Shown piece after piece: positions 1 to 12,259 of a DNA stretch of 64,000 bases. Below the pieces are notes generated by a model, which was given only the letters and a program-made list of their open reading frames with translations, ran no database searches and was not told where the DNA came from. A program made the translations under genes and the position numbers. Origin of the DNA: Diacronema lutheri (Eukaryota > Haptophyta > Pavlovophyceae > Pavlovales > Pavlovaceae). Position 1 is the stretch's first letter. The number at the start of each line of letters is the position of its first letter. The DNA is taken from contig JAGTXO010000016.1 in assembly GCA_019448385.1 (NCBI GenBank), forward strand, positions 788,259 through 852,258, written 5' to 3'.

Positions 1-302
1 GTCGGCGAGCGCCTCCGCGTCGCGCTGACCGGCGCGGCCAGCGATCGTGCGCCGGGCGGCGTCTGCGCGGTCAGGAGCGCGGTGCGTGGCGGGGGCAGCC
101 CCGATCGCGCCGAAACGCCGCCGCAGACGCGCGGCGCCAAGGCCGCCGCTGGCGTCACCGCCGCCGCCACCGCCGCCGCCACGCCGCCGCCGCCCGCGCT
201 GGGCGCCGCCGCCGCCGCCACCGCCGCCGCCGCCGCTGCTGCCGCCGCCGTGGCCGCGCCGCCACCGCCGCCACCGCCGCCGCCGGCCGGCGACGAGGGC
301 GA

Positions 303-371
<69 letters not shown>

Positions 372-3300
372 GCGCACGTTCTTGAAGCTCGCGCCCAGGG
401 CGCGCGCGGCCGCCTCGGCGCGTGAGGCGTTGCGCGCCGCGTGTGCGCGCGCGGACGCGGCGGCGTCGTCACACGCGTCGGCGCCGCACGCGCCCGCCGG
501 TGCGCGCCGCCGGCGGCGCGCGGGCGCAGGCGAGCTGGCGCTCGCGGCTGCGCGCGCGCTCGCCTCGACGGAGCACGGCGATTTGACGGACGACGCGCTC
601 GAGGCCGCCATCGAGCAGGAGCTGGGCGACGAGCGCGGCCAACTGCTGCTGTGCACGCGGGGCGCAGCGGCGCAAAGGCCCGCGCTTTGCCGGCTCCTGA
701 AGCACGCGTGCGCGTCGGCGCGCGCGGCGAAGCGCGCGCAATTCACGGTGTTCGTCGTGCGCGCGCCCACGCGCGGCGAGCGGGGGGGCGCCGCCGCGAC
801 GCGCGTGGACTCGGTGGTCGAGCTGTCGTGCGCGCTGCACGAGAAGGCGGGCGCGCTCGGCGGCCTCCAGAGCGTCTGTGTGCGTGGCTTTGCCCTCGAG
901 CGCCGCCGGACACTCGACGCTGGCGCCGAGGCCGGCGCGTCCGCCATCGGCCAGGACGAGCAGGTCGAGGCAGAGGCGGGCGAGGCGTCCGTCGCCGGCG
1001 TGACGATGGCCAAGCAGCTGCGTCAGTTTGCCGAGCAAGCTGCCCGCGACGACGTGCTCTTCCACGTCGCCGTGTCCGAGGCCGACGCCCACGCCCGGCT
1101 GGCGCGCGTTGCGGGTGACTATGTCGGCGCGTACAGCGTCGTGCTCGCAGTCGCCGGGCTCGTCTGGCTGGCCAAGGCCGACGAGGTTGCGCCGGCGGCC
1201 GCCCAGCCCGCCGCCGTGCCGCCCGCCGCCCCGCCTGCTGCCGCCACGTCCGCCGACGCCGAGCGCGACGCCTCGCCTTCCGACCGCCTGCGCGCGCTGA
1301 CGCTCGCCGTGCGAGTCGCGCTCGCGCGCGGCGTGCTGCGCCACCTCCTCGCCGACGCGTCGCCGGGCGCGTCCGCGACCGCTGGCGGTAGTTGCGCGAC
1401 GCCCGTCGAGGCGGCCACGTCCGCCGCCGCGCCGCCCGCCACGGGCGTCGTGACGAGTGGCGTTGCGGCGGGCGCTGTGGCGGCCGCACCGGCTGCTGCG
1501 GGCGGTGCGATGGCGGGTGCATCGCCCATCACGCGGCCGGCGAAGCGCGCGCGGCGCACGCTCACCGCCGCTCCAGCCGCCTCGGCCGTTGCGGCCGCTG
1601 GAGGCGCACGCGCGGGCGCACGCGGCGCGGCCGGCGCGCCTCGCGCGCGCGCCGCGCGCGCGCCGGCCGAGTACGTCTGGCTTGCCATCGCGCGCCGGAT
1701 GCTGGCGGCGCGACACGCGGCGGCCGCGGGCGGCGACTTTGTCGCGTCGTGCGTCGCCGCGATGCAGGCCGAGTACGGCGACGGCTGTGCCGTCGTCGTC
1801 GGCGACGCGCCTGATGACGCCTTGGTCGAGGCTGCGGCGGCGGCGCTGCTCGAGGGCAAGCACGCGGCGGTGAGCCTCGGCTGCGTCGACCGGCCGGCGG
1901 TGCTCGTCGTGCAGCGCGCCGTGGACGCGCCCACGTCGCGCGTGCACGGGTGGTGCGCGCACGCGGCGGGCGCCGCCGAGTTTGACGAGGGCGCCGCGCA
2001 CGGCGTGTTCAACGCGATCGTCGAGCGCGCGTGGGCGCTGCGTCCGGACCCGGCCGACGGCAGCCCGCCGCCCACGCGCACGTGGGAGGTCGAGCAAATC
2101 GCTGGCGACGCGCCCGACCAGGCGGGCGTGGCCGCGCTGCGCGTGCTCTACGCGCTCGTCGCGGCGCACGGCCGCTACCGCTCGGCCGCCGCGCTCTTTG
2201 GCGCGCTCGCGCAGCTGCACGCGCCCGACGCCGCCGGCGCGCGCGCGGAGGTCGTCGCGGCGGCGTGCGCGGTGCCGCCCGGCGCGCGGCCGGGCGCCGC
2301 GCCGGCGGCCGCGCGGGACGACGCGAGGGAGCGCGCATGGGACGGCGCGCAGATCGCCGCGCTCGCCGTCGGCGCGGACGCTGCGCGCAGGCGTGTCGCG
2401 CCCGTGCGCGCGCTCGTCGACGCGCTCGGCACGCCACCGACCTCGGCGATCACGGGCGGGCCGGCGGTCCGGCTCGCGGGCGCGGGCGACGGCGGCCACG
2501 GTGCACGGTGGGTGGGCGGGCAGGCGGCGACGCCCGCCGAGCAGCTGCCGAGGGAGCTGCTGCGCGCCTACCACGAGGCGGTGCTGTGCGTCACGCCCGG
2601 CAGCCTCCAGCTCGGCCCGGCGGCGCTCGACGCGGTCACGCGGCCGCGCGAAAACGACACGCTGGAAGGCCTCCTCGCGCGCGTCAGCTGGCAGTGCGGC
2701 GCGAGGGCGAGCACGTGCGCCATGCTCGCCACGTTTTCCGAGCAGGCGGGCACCGGCTCGCGCGTCGCGCTCAAGGCCCTCCGCACGAGCTCCGACCTGG
2801 CCGGGCTGACGGCGGCTGCGGTCGGGCAGCAGGCGCCGCAGACGCCGCCGCCGCCGCTTCTCGTGATGCTCGGCCGCTGCCCCAGCCCGCTCGTCGGCGG
2901 CGGCCTCTTCCCGCCCGACCGCGCGACGGGCGAGCCGGCGGTGCACGCGGCGACGTCCGAGCTCGCCGTCGAGCTGCTGCGCGACGCGCGCGCGCTGGCC
3001 GGCACGGACGGGCGGCTCGTCGTGCTGTGCCTCGAGGCGTCCAACCCGCTCTGGTTCTGCCCCAAGGTGCGCGAGCTCGAGCTGCCGCGGACGCGGTCGG
3101 ACGGCGTGCGCGCGTCCGGCTGCACCTGCCCTGCGACGTGCAGCGATGCGCGCGGCGCGGCGGGTGGCGCTGCCCGCGGCGCATCGACGCGGCCGGCGGC
3201 GCGCGCGATCAACAAGGCGGTGCTCGACCACTTCGTCGCGCTTTTCGGCCGCGAGGGCTTCGCGACCTTTGAGTTTGCGGGCGGCGGCGAGGCGAGCTGG

Positions 3301-6300
3301 CTGTGCGACAGCGCGGCCGGCACGACGACCGTCGCGGCGTGCGCGTCGCTGCCGCCGCGCATGGGCGATGGGCAGCTGGCCATCCGGCGGCACACGCTCG
3401 GCACGGGCGCCGACGCGCCGGCGCACGCCGTCGTCTCGCTCCGCGTCGCGCACGTGAGCCACGCCATCCGCCGCGCGGCGGACGACGGCGGCGCGCGCGC
3501 CGAGCGGATGGCGCGCGCCGCGCGCGCGTTCTGCGATGTGGCGGCCGCGCTGCGCGTCGACGCGATCCTGGCGGAGGTGCCCGAGGACCGCCCGACGGGC
3601 ACGCCCTTCCTTGGCGGGCTGCTCAAATGTTGGGACAAACGCAACGGGAGCTGGACGGCGCCAGCCACGCTCGCGCTCGGAGACGTGCGCGAGGTGGCCA
3701 AGCGGACGGCCGACGCAGCGGCCGGCCGAGCGGACGAGGTCCCTGCGGCTGGCCGTCCGCAGGTCGCGGCGCGCGCGTGCGCTGGCGCGATTGGCGGCGG
3801 CGCGGGCGCGGCGGGCGCCTCGGACGCTGCGCCGCGTGCACTGGCGGGCGCGTCGGGTGCGCGCACGGACGGCGGCCCTGCCGACGCACCGCGCCAGCTG
3901 GAGAGCCGCTACGGCGAGGCGAGCAAGCTCGACCTACCCCAAGATTCCACTACGGGCCGCGTCCTCGACGCTCGCGAGGCCCAGGACCGCGCGCGCGTGC
4001 CTGCTGCGCCCGACGGCACAGCGCTGCGCCGCGTGCTCGACGCCGTCGGCGCGGGCGCGCCCGCGCAGCGCAGCCCGCGCTGGCACGACGAGCGATGGGA
4101 GGAGGTCACGGGCAGCAAGGTTGGCGACGTCGTGAACGACAACGCCGGCGTCGCGCACGAGACGCTCACCGACGAGTACGTGCACCGGCGGCGGCGCGAG
4201 GTGCGGACCAAGGCGACGACCGCGGGCATCCTCGGCGAGGCCGTCGCGCTGCGCAAGCTGGCGGCCGCGTACGGCATCACCGTCGTGTGCAACCTGCCGA
4301 TGGTGCGTGCGGACCCGCACGACAAGAGCGCGCCGTTCGCCTTCTCGCCGGACGGGCTCGCCATCCTCCCCGAAAACAACGAGCAGGTCCTCGTCGAGGT
4401 GAAGACGCTCACCAAGGCGGGCGCCACGGCGCACGAGGACGGGCCGCCGCAGCCGCACCGCGATCAGCTGCAGCTCGGCATGCACGTCCTCGGCGTGAGC
4501 AAAGCGCTCTACGTGCAGTACCTCAGGCACGAGGACCGGATCGTCGTGCACGTCGTGACGCGCGGCGCCGGCTGGCTTGCATTCGCGCAGCCGAGGGTGC
4601 AGGCCTTCTGGGCGCGCGTCGTCGAGCGGCGCGCGCGGCTCGAGCGCGCGCGCGCCGACCACCCGGCTGCGAGCCGGCGGCACCGGCGGCAGCAGACGCC
4701 GGCCGGGCCGCCGCTCGTGCTCGCGCTGGACGGGCGCATCCCCGCCGCGCGCGCCGCCGCGCTGCACGCCGTCGCGCACGGCACCGCGAGCGCGGCGGCG
4801 GTGACGGCGGCGGCGGCGACGGGCGACGCGACGGCGTTGCAAGACGCGATCGCGGCGCTGCGCGCGCCCGTCGGCAATGCGGCGATCGACAGCGCAGCGC
4901 GTGCGGAGCGCGCGGCCGTCGAGCGGGCGATCGCGTACCTCGGGCAGCCGGCAGGCGACGCCGCCGCCCGCGGCACGGCCGAGGCGGCCGAGGAGGAGAG
5001 GACGGTCGACGCCGACATCTGCGCGTTGCTGCACCAGCTCGGCGCGAGCGTGGCGCACGTGCACGTCGAGGACGCGGATTGCGTCACGCGTGAGCACTGG
5101 GGCGGGGCGGTGCTCGCTGCAGCGGGCGACCCGTCGAGCGCCCCCGCCATTTCGAGCGTCATCGTCGCGCACATCGTGCGCCTCGCCGGCTTTGGCGTCG
5201 AGCTCCCGCAGTCGATTCGCGTCGCCCCCAGCACGGCCGACTGGCACGAGGGCTGGCTCGACGTGCAGTGCGTGCTGCTGCGCACGCGCCGGCGCGGGCG
5301 GCGCGACGACGACTTTGTGGCCGTCGTCAGGCGCGGTGGGCGCTGGTTTGCGTGCGAGCCCGGCCGCGCGCGGCGGCTGCAGTGGCGGTCGGTCCTGCGC
5401 CGCGCGCGCGGCGGCGTCGACGGGACCGGCGAGGAGGCGTTCGCGGTCGTCTACGTGCGGCGCGGCGACGCGGCCGGCGACGCGGCTGGCGACGCGCAGG
5501 CCGAACGGGCGCGCGGCGGGCGCGCGCGCAGGCGCACGCGCGGCGGCACGCGCAAGCGCAAGCGCGGCGCCTCCGCCGGGCTCGAGGCGGCCGCGCCCGC
5601 CGGCGCGCCGGCGGGCGCTGCTCACCGCCCGCCCGCCAGGCGTGCCACGGTCGCCGCGCGCACCACGCGCTCTGTGACCGACGCGCGGCACTCGGCGCCT
5701 GCCGCCACGGTTGCACCTGTCTTCGACTGGCGCGCCGGCCGCCCGCCCCCTGCCGCCGCCGCCGCCGCCAAGCGCGGCCAGGCGCTCGAGCCGGGGCAGT
5801 TCGCGCGGCCGCGTGGGCGCGCGCCATGGGGCAAGGTCTGGGACAGAGTCTCGGGTGCGTGGGCGGACAAGCCGACTGGTGCTGCCGTCGCCGCCGCGCC
5901 GCCGCCGCTGCCGCCCGCCGCCGCGCCGCCGCCCGCCGCCGCGCCGCCGCCCACCGCCGCGCCGCCGCCCGCCGCCGCGCCGCCGCCCGCCGTCGCGCCG
6001 CCGCCCGCCGCCGCGCCGCCGCCGCCGCCGCCACCGGCGGCGCTCGGCCGCCGGCAGCACGTCGGCGCGGGCGGCAGCGCGGCGGGCCGGCGGCTCGCGG
6101 CCATCGCACGGCGGCAGCGCGGCGTGCGCGCGCCGCCGCCCGCCGCGCGCTTCCTCGCCACGCTGCCGCCACCGCCACGCGACGGCCTCGCGCGCACGAG
6201 CAAGCAGGCGCGCGCGAGGCGCAACGCGGACGGACGGCCGGCGCACGCGCGCGCGGCCAACGCGCGCGCCTTCTACCGCGGCGTGGAGCTCGGCGTGCAC

Positions 6301-9300
6301 GCGACGCGCGCCATCGTCGACGCGCGCCACGCCGACCTGCCGCAGGCCGTCTTCGTGGCGGAGGCGCGGGCGATCGTCGCGCGCTCCGCCGGCGGCGGCG
6401 CGCTGCTCGCGCCGGACGACGTGCGCGACCTGTGCGACGCGCAGACGGACGCCGATCGCGCTGCGATCTGGGCGTCGGTGGGCGCGCACGAGGCGACGCG
6501 CATCTTCGCGCTCGTCACGCGCAACGCGAGCTTGGCGGGCGCGGCGCTGCTCGTGCTGCACACGCCGGCGGGCGCGCCGGCGCGCGCGCTCGGGCTCGTG
6601 GCGACGCGCTCGCGCGCGCCGTCGACGGGCGCGCCGCGCGACGCGCACAGGGCGCTGGTGCAGCGGTTGGACGTGCTGATGGACGCGATCGCCGCGGCGC
6701 GAGGCGCGTCGCCGCTCGAGCTCGAGCTCGCGCTCGCGCCCGAGCCGCAGAGCGCGTGCAACGCGCGTGCGGCCGCGCTGCTCTGCCTGCAGGCCGTCGC
6801 GGACGCGAGCGGCCGTCCCGCCGCTGAGGACGCGCTGGCCGCGCTCGACGACGCGCGCGGCATCGACCGGCACTGCCACGCCGTCCGGCAGCAGATCGAG
6901 GCGAAGCTCGCGTGGCGGCGCGCCGACGGCGCCGTCGGCGTTGACGGCGCCGACGGCGCGCCCGCGCTCGCGCCTGCCGCCGCACCGCCGGCGTGCGCGC
7001 CGGCGCACGCTGCCGGCGAGGCGGCGGTCGACCAGGCGATCGTCACGCGGGTGCGCGACGCGCTGCGCGCGTGGGCGACGACTGGCACCGCGCCCAGCGC
7101 GGCGGTGCTCGACGACGCCTGCGCCGCGTACACGGCGCGCGCACGCGCGCGCAAGGACGCGCGCACGGCGCTGGGCCCGACGCGCGCGGCCGAGCTGCTC
7201 GCCGCGGCCGCGCGCGGCGGAGCCGACGGGGCGGATGCCGCGCGCGCGCTGCTCGGCGGCACGCCGCGCCTGCTCGTCGTGCTCCTCTGCGTGCCCGTCG
7301 CCGCGCCGTCCGGCGAGCCGCCGCGCCCGGTCGGGCTGCTCGTCGCCGACCGGCCGACGGACGACTCGCGCCCGGCCGCGCTCGTGCGCTACGACTTTGC
7401 GCCGCTCGACGCGGACGTGGCCGTCGCGGTCGGCGCGCATGCCGTCGCGCTGGCCAGTGCGATCTGGCCGCTGCTCGCGGCCGAGGGGGAGCCGCGGCCA
7501 TCGCCCGTCGTGCGCTCGCAGCCGCGCGGCGGCGACGATGGCGCGCGTGCGCTCGCAACGTTCGCGTGCCTCGACGCGCTGATGACCGCCAGCGTCGGCG
7601 CGCACGGCCTCGCGGGCGGCGCGGGCATGCTGCCCGCGCTGGTCGCGCGAGGCGCCGCGGCCGCCCAGCGCGAGCGGCAGCTGCGCGCGGCCGCCGAGAG
7701 GCTGGGCGGCACGGCCGCTGGGTGGCCGGACACGGGCGCGAGCGCGGCGGGCGCGAGCGTCGACGAGGAGGCGCGCACGTACGAGGTCGAGGCGGTCGTC
7801 GACGAGCGCCGCAAGGCGGGCAAGAAGGTGACGTTCCAGTTCCGGATCAGGTGGCGGGGCTACGACGAGAGCGCCGACACGTGGGAGCCTGAGGCCAACG
7901 TGAGCAGCGACCTCGTCGCCCAGTTCCGCAAGACGCGCGACGAGCAGAAGCGGCGCGCGGGCGTATCGGGCAGCGGCAGCGGCGGCGCGGGCGCGGCGTC
8001 GGCATTGGCGTCGGCGCCGCTTCGCGCGCACGGCGAGTCGGGCGCCGCGGGCAAGCGCGCCGCGGCGGGTGCCGCCGCGAGCGCGCGCGACGCCGCGGGC
8101 GCGCGCGCGCCGAGCGTTCCCCGCGCGCGCGGCGTCGAGCGCGCGCGCGTGGACGAGCCCGCTGCGCCGAGCGCGCGCGCCGCCGGCGGCGCGACGGCGC
8201 GCACGCGCGGCAGCGTGCTCCCGGGCTTCGTGGTCAAGCGCTCGACGCTCAACGCGGGGCCGCAGGCGGTGACGGCGCAGCCCGGTGCGCGGAAGGAGCT
8301 GCGGCGCATCGCGGCGGCCGTGCACAGGCTCACGACACAGGCGTACCGCGTCATCAACAAGGTGGTGCGCGACGAGGCTGCGGTGGCGAGCGCGCAGGCC
8401 GTCGGCGCGGCGTCGGGCGGCCCGTCGACCAGCGTGCACACGTCGACCACGATGGACAAGGGAACCGTCCGTGCGATCTTCTCGGCCATCGGCTGGCACA
8501 AGGACGAGAGCACGTACGGTGCAGCGCCCCGAGGCAAGCCCGCCGAGCAAGCCGCCGCGCAGACCAAGGCGGCGACGGCGCGCGCCGTCGGCGAGATGGC
8601 CGAGGGCGTCCAGCCCGTCTGCGCGGTGGGCCTCACGGAGATCCTCGAGGCGGAGGCGACGCAGGTGTCCACCGCGTGCCTGATGCATCCATCGCGCGTC
8701 GTGAACGGGCTGCTCCGCGACGTCGTCCGCGCGGCAGTCGAGCGCGACGAGGCGCTCGTCGCGCTGCCCGAGATGCAGCGAAACGCGCGCGTGCGCGAGC
8801 TGTGCGAGCGGCTGCTGCGCGGCGACGTGGAGGGCGCGCGCGTCGGCTGCCCCGCCGCGCTCGACCGCCACCTGCCCGACATGGTCCTCCACAAGATCGA
8901 CTACAAGTGCACGCCCACGAAAAGGTGGAACTACGACCGGCACACGACGCGCTACTTCCTCGTGCAGATCCGCACCCTGCAGCACGTGGCCGAGGGGCAG
9001 GCGCTGCTCTGCCGGCTCGCGCACATCCACACGCAGCTGACCGGACGGCCGCCGCGGTACAATGTGGCGCCGCTGCGCACGCACAATGTGCGCGCGAGGC
9101 GTGGCTGCCGCTGCCGCCGCCGAGGGCCCAAGCGCGCGCGCCGCCGCCGTGCGCGCCGCCCCGCGGCCAGGTTGGTCACGCGCCCGCGCGCTCGCGCGCC
9201 GCGCGCTGCGCGCAGGTGCCGCGCAACGTGCGCTTCGCCGCGAGCGCCATCTGGGTGACGCTTTCGGATGACGAGCGCAAGGAGCTGCGCGCGCGGCTCA

Positions 9301-10940
9301 AGGCGCTGGACCTGCGCGACCACGATGGCGAGCCGATCAAGTGGACAGGCACAAACGGCAACACCCCGCCGATGTCGGACGTGCGCGTCAGGTACGCGGT
9401 CTTTGCGACGCGCTTCGACATCTCCAACCGCGTCTTCGACTACGCCGGGCGCGAGCGGCCGCCGGCCGATCTGCCGTGGCACGCGCGGCGCTCGTGGGTT
9501 GGCCTCGCGCCGCTGCCGCGCGTGCCGCTTCCGGGCCGGCAGCCCGTCAAGTCGGTGGTGACAGATGGCGTCGCCGTGCACGCCGTCGGGACCGTCCTCG
9601 TGCCGAAGGCGCAGGCGCCGGCCGGCAGCTCGGGCGTCCTGCACCGCTGGCGCCGGCCGGACGGGCGCATCGCCGTCGCGCTCGGCTCCGAGCTGCGGCG
9701 GGCGATCGACGTCGAGGCGGCGGTCGTCGTCGCGGCCGACCCGAACATGGGCAACATCACCACCTACTCTGCGCACGTCGGGCGGGCGGCCGTCTGGCGG
9801 CAGTTCACGCAGCGCGCGCGCGCGCGCGCCGCGGGCTTTGCGCGCGAGACGGCCAAGACCAACGCGGCGCGGCGGCGCGTGCGCAAGGACGGGCGCGGCG
9901 GTGAGTTCAGCGTGGAGGCGGACGAGGCGCGGCTTGGCGAGGCGCACAGCGCCAAGGTGCTCGACGAGGGCGAGTTCCACGCCTTCCACCGCGAGAGCGC
10001 GCGGGTGCGCGAGCGCGCCGCCGAGCACGTGTACGACGCGCCGGCGCGCCGGAAGGAGCGCTGGCGGCGCGACAGCGGCGGGCGGTCCAACGCGGCGCGC
10101 GTCGCCGAGGCGCTCATCGCGGCGCACTGTGTCGACGGCGTGACGCGCGACCGGCTGCTCGTGTGCGTGGGCAAGTGGCTGCGCGACCACAAGGGCGCGC
10201 AGCCCAAGGGCGCGCCGCCCGCCTTCCAGGTGGGGCTGCTGCGCGAGCTGCGGCGGCGCGGCGTCGCGGCCGTCTTCGTGCCCGAGCCGTACACGTCGAT
10301 GCACTGCTCGATGCCGCGGCTCGCCAAGGGCGGCAGGCTGCAGCGCTGCGGCGCGGAGCTCGCGCAGAACCCGCGCCTGCCCGTGGCAAAGGGCGGCACG
10401 CGCACGGTGCACGCGCTCGTCATCTGCCCGGCGTGCAACGGCGGCAAGAAGCCCGTGCACCGCGACTACAACGCCGCGCGCAACATCTTCTACGACGTGC
10501 ACGACATGGCGGCGCACGCGGCCGGGCGCGACACCACGTCGACGCCTGAGCGCTTTGCCCTCGTGCTCGCCTGGTGGGCGCGCGGCGAGGTGTGGGAGCG
10601 TGAGGAGCGCATGGTGCACGGCGAGGGCGACGACTGCGACGACGAGTGCGACGGCGACGACGAGGGCGACGACGAGGGCGACGACGACGACGACGACGAT
10701 GGCAGCGGCGACGGCGGCGGCGGCGAGGGCGACGGCGACGGCGACGGCGACGGAGGCGGCGGCGGCGACGACGACGATGACGGCGGGGGAGGCGGCGGCG
10801 GCGACGGCGGTGGCGACGACGGCGGCGGGCGCGGCGGCGGTGGCGGCGGCGGCTCTCGCGCCCGCACCCCCGCCCGCGGAGCTGCCAGCGCCAGTGCCGG
10901 CGGCGGCAGCGCGCGCGGGCCGAAGCGCGGCCGGCGTTGA
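1..10940 (+). CDS. Giant PD-(D/E)XK nuclease / chromodomain / Fanzor protein (5' partial)
   Basis: One frame is open from base 1 to 9087 and, after a GT-AG intron at 9088-9215, continues at 9216-10940: 3,603 visible residues. The first start-like codon is a GTG at 82, but the frame is open upstream, so the true start is outside the window. Visible parts in order: poly-Ala tract (301-371); unrecognised region; YqaJ-like PD-(D/E)XK nuclease at about 4100-4640 (GEAVALRKL, SPDGL, VEVKTL, then QLQLGMHVLG); Pro/Ala repeats (5880-6030); chromodomain at 7777-7935 (YEVEAVVDERR, RIRWRGY, TWEPEANV); Fanzor N-terminal region and, in exon 2, its RuvC core; acidic Asp/Gly tail. YqaJ nucleases process DNA ends and chromodomains bind methylated histone tails, so a chromatin-targeted mobile-element nuclease is an inference. 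The frame could be two or more genes, because stop-free frames are cheap at this GC content. I am sure of the three domains and less sure that they form one protein. Confidence 0.6.
301..371 (+). repeat. (GCC)n trinucleotide run encoding poly-Ala
   Basis: An almost uninterrupted run of GCC, about 23 units, in frame with the giant protein. It is part of a longer GCC/GCG-rich stretch from about 150. Length variation here would keep the frame. Confidence 0.9.
8452..10940 (+). other. Fanzor (TnpB-like RuvC nuclease) segment of the giant frame, with intron 9088-9215
   Basis: If translated on its own from the ATG at 8452 this would be a 786-aa Fanzor. Exon 1 ends ...LRTHN at 9087 and exon 2 resumes VPRNV... 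at 9216; the 128-nt intron is phase 0, starts gtgcgc and ends cgcag. RuvC-I aspartate is in AADPNMGN (codon 9738-9740). The usual RuvC-II position reads CVGKW with no acid; a glutamate lies in VPEPYTS (10284-10286). A zinc-ribbon is visible as HCS, RCG and CPAC (10425-10436). RuvC-III is RDYNAARNI with its Asp at 10464-10466. Fanzors are eukaryotic relatives of TnpB that cut DNA guided by an RNA from the 3' end of their own locus. The 3' tail is extremely Asp/Gly rich. Confidence 0.85.
10622..10860 (+). repeat. GAC/GGC microsatellite encoding the acidic Asp/Gly tail
   Basis: Runs of gacgac and ggcggc units follow the RuvC-III motif and encode an Asp/Gly/Glu tail on the Fanzor. All visible units are multiples of three, so the frame stays open to the stop at 10938-10940. 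Confidence 0.75.
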
Positions 10941-11339
10941 CGCACGGCCGAGCCGCGCAGCGGTCGACGCTTTGCGGGCTCTGCCCAGGTCGCGCGCGGC
11001 TGGCGACGCGTGCCGCGCGCGGCACGACCGTGCACGCCGCCACCCGTGGCCGAGCGCGCCGCACCAGCCGGCCCGCTCCAACCGCCGTGCGGATCACGGA
11101 CGCTCGCTACGGCTCGTCGGCGCGCGTCACCTGCGCCGGCGGCCACGGCGCCGTCTGCTCCGGCCTCGTCGCGAGCAGCCCGACCGCTGCTCGCCGCCCG
11201 CACGCCGCCGCAGCAACGCTGCGCGTCGTGCTCCCCCGCTCGCCAAACGCGAAGAGCTCCCTCACAAGGACGTCCTTCCGAACGGCCCGCGCTGCACTCG
11301 GGGCGCGATCGTGCCCCTGATCGGATTTGGCTTGACCAT
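10941..11339. other. Intergenic, between Fanzor 1 stop and the desaturase last recognised codon
   Basis: No recognisable gene. It contains an 18-nt perfect palindrome at 11009-11026 (cgtgccgcgcgcggcacg). As the 3' flank of Fanzor 1 it is where a guide RNA could lie, and as the 3' side of the minus-strand desaturase it may hold that gene's missing last exon; neither can be shown by eye. Confidence 0.5.
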
Positions 11340-12259
11340 CTATACGTTGTATTTGTGGTGGAGGACGTGGTAGTCGGCGCCCATGAGGGGGTAGGGCAGG
11401 TGCGGCTCGCCAATGTGGATGTACATGGTCCAGAGCCCGAGCGTGGTCGCGACGGCGAGCACGGCGGCATACGGCACGGGCACGAGCAGCTGCGAGAGCG
11501 GCAGTGGTAGGCCCTGCAGCGTGCCGTCGATCGGCTCGAACGCAAAGCCCGTCCAGACCGTCATCTCGCTCGAGCGCTTGGCCGCGTGGTGCTTGGCGTG
11601 CTGCGCGATGCCGCGCGCGTCGGCGGACCGGGCGAAGCGCCGCGGCGTGAGGGCCGCCCCACGCCGCGCAACCAGCCTCGTCCAAACGGTCATCTCGCTT
11701 GAGCGCTTGGCCGCGTGACGCCGCGCGCGCGCGCGGACCGGGGCGCGCGCGGCGCATGCATTCGCGCGCGAGCGCGCACGTTGAAGGCGGTTTTGCCAAA
11801 GGGTAGGCGGTGGAGGAGGCCCCAATGGACGAGGAAGACGCCGAGCTCGAAGAGCACAAACCACACCACCGTCCATGCGAGCGCGTGCGCGGGCCCGCCA
11901 CACTCGGCGAGCGAGAAGCACGCGCGCGAGAGCCCGCGCGCATGCAGCCACTCGTTCAAGAAGCCGACGCAGCTGTACATCTGGAAAGCGACTTCGCTCT
12001 CGCGGCGGTGCTGGCGCCGCAGCGCGATTGGCGCGCGCGCGGTGCCGCTGCGCGGCGCGAGGCGCTCGACGGCCGCCTGCATCGCGCCGCCGCCCGCGTA
12101 GTAGACGGCGCGCACGGCGAGCGCATAAAACATGTAGACGACGAGCGCGGACGTGGCCAACGAACTCGTGGAGCCGCCCGCGCCGGTGACAAAGGCGACA
12201 GTGGCCGCCGACGCGCCGAGATGGCGCAGCGCCCACGCCACGCTCGTCGCCGCGAGCAT
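11340..12259 (-). CDS. Sterol desaturase-like membrane hydroxylase (C5-desaturase type), C-terminus incomplete
   Basis: Exon 1 is 12259-11780 (160 aa), exon 2 is 11600-11340, joined in phase 0 across a 179-nt intron. The family is di-iron membrane enzymes of sterol synthesis that carry three histidine motifs. Here they appear as HWGLLH at the end of exon 1, HAKHH formed by the very first codons of exon 2, and HVLHH near the end; FAFEPIDG and PLMGADYH are also typical of plant-type C5-desaturases. Exon 1 carries hydrophobic segments at its N-terminus and before HWGLLH. The frame stops directly after HHKYNV, earlier than usual, so either a short last exon starts at the gtatag after the AAC codon or the gene is truncated. 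It is transcribed away from lysA, 156 bp from that gene's start. Confidence 0.75.
11601..11779 (-). other. Intron containing a degenerate duplicate of the downstream exon start
   Basis: Donor GT at 11779-11778 and acceptor AG at 11602-11601, 179 nt. Inside it, plus-strand bases 11679-11717 repeat exon bases 11550-11588 with three mismatches in 39, at an offset of 129. A tandem duplication across an exon edge can produce exactly this arrangement. Confidence 0.8.

Noticed and set aside
469-9084. Very long minus-strand frames opposite the giant Fanzor fusion
   Set aside because: They are Arg-rich shadows of a GC-rich coding strand with no motifs; the plus frame carries all recognisable domains.
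1-10940. Bacterial contamination carrying a TnpB transposon
   Set aside because: GT-AG introns, a chromodomain and the Fanzor-type active site are eukaryotic.
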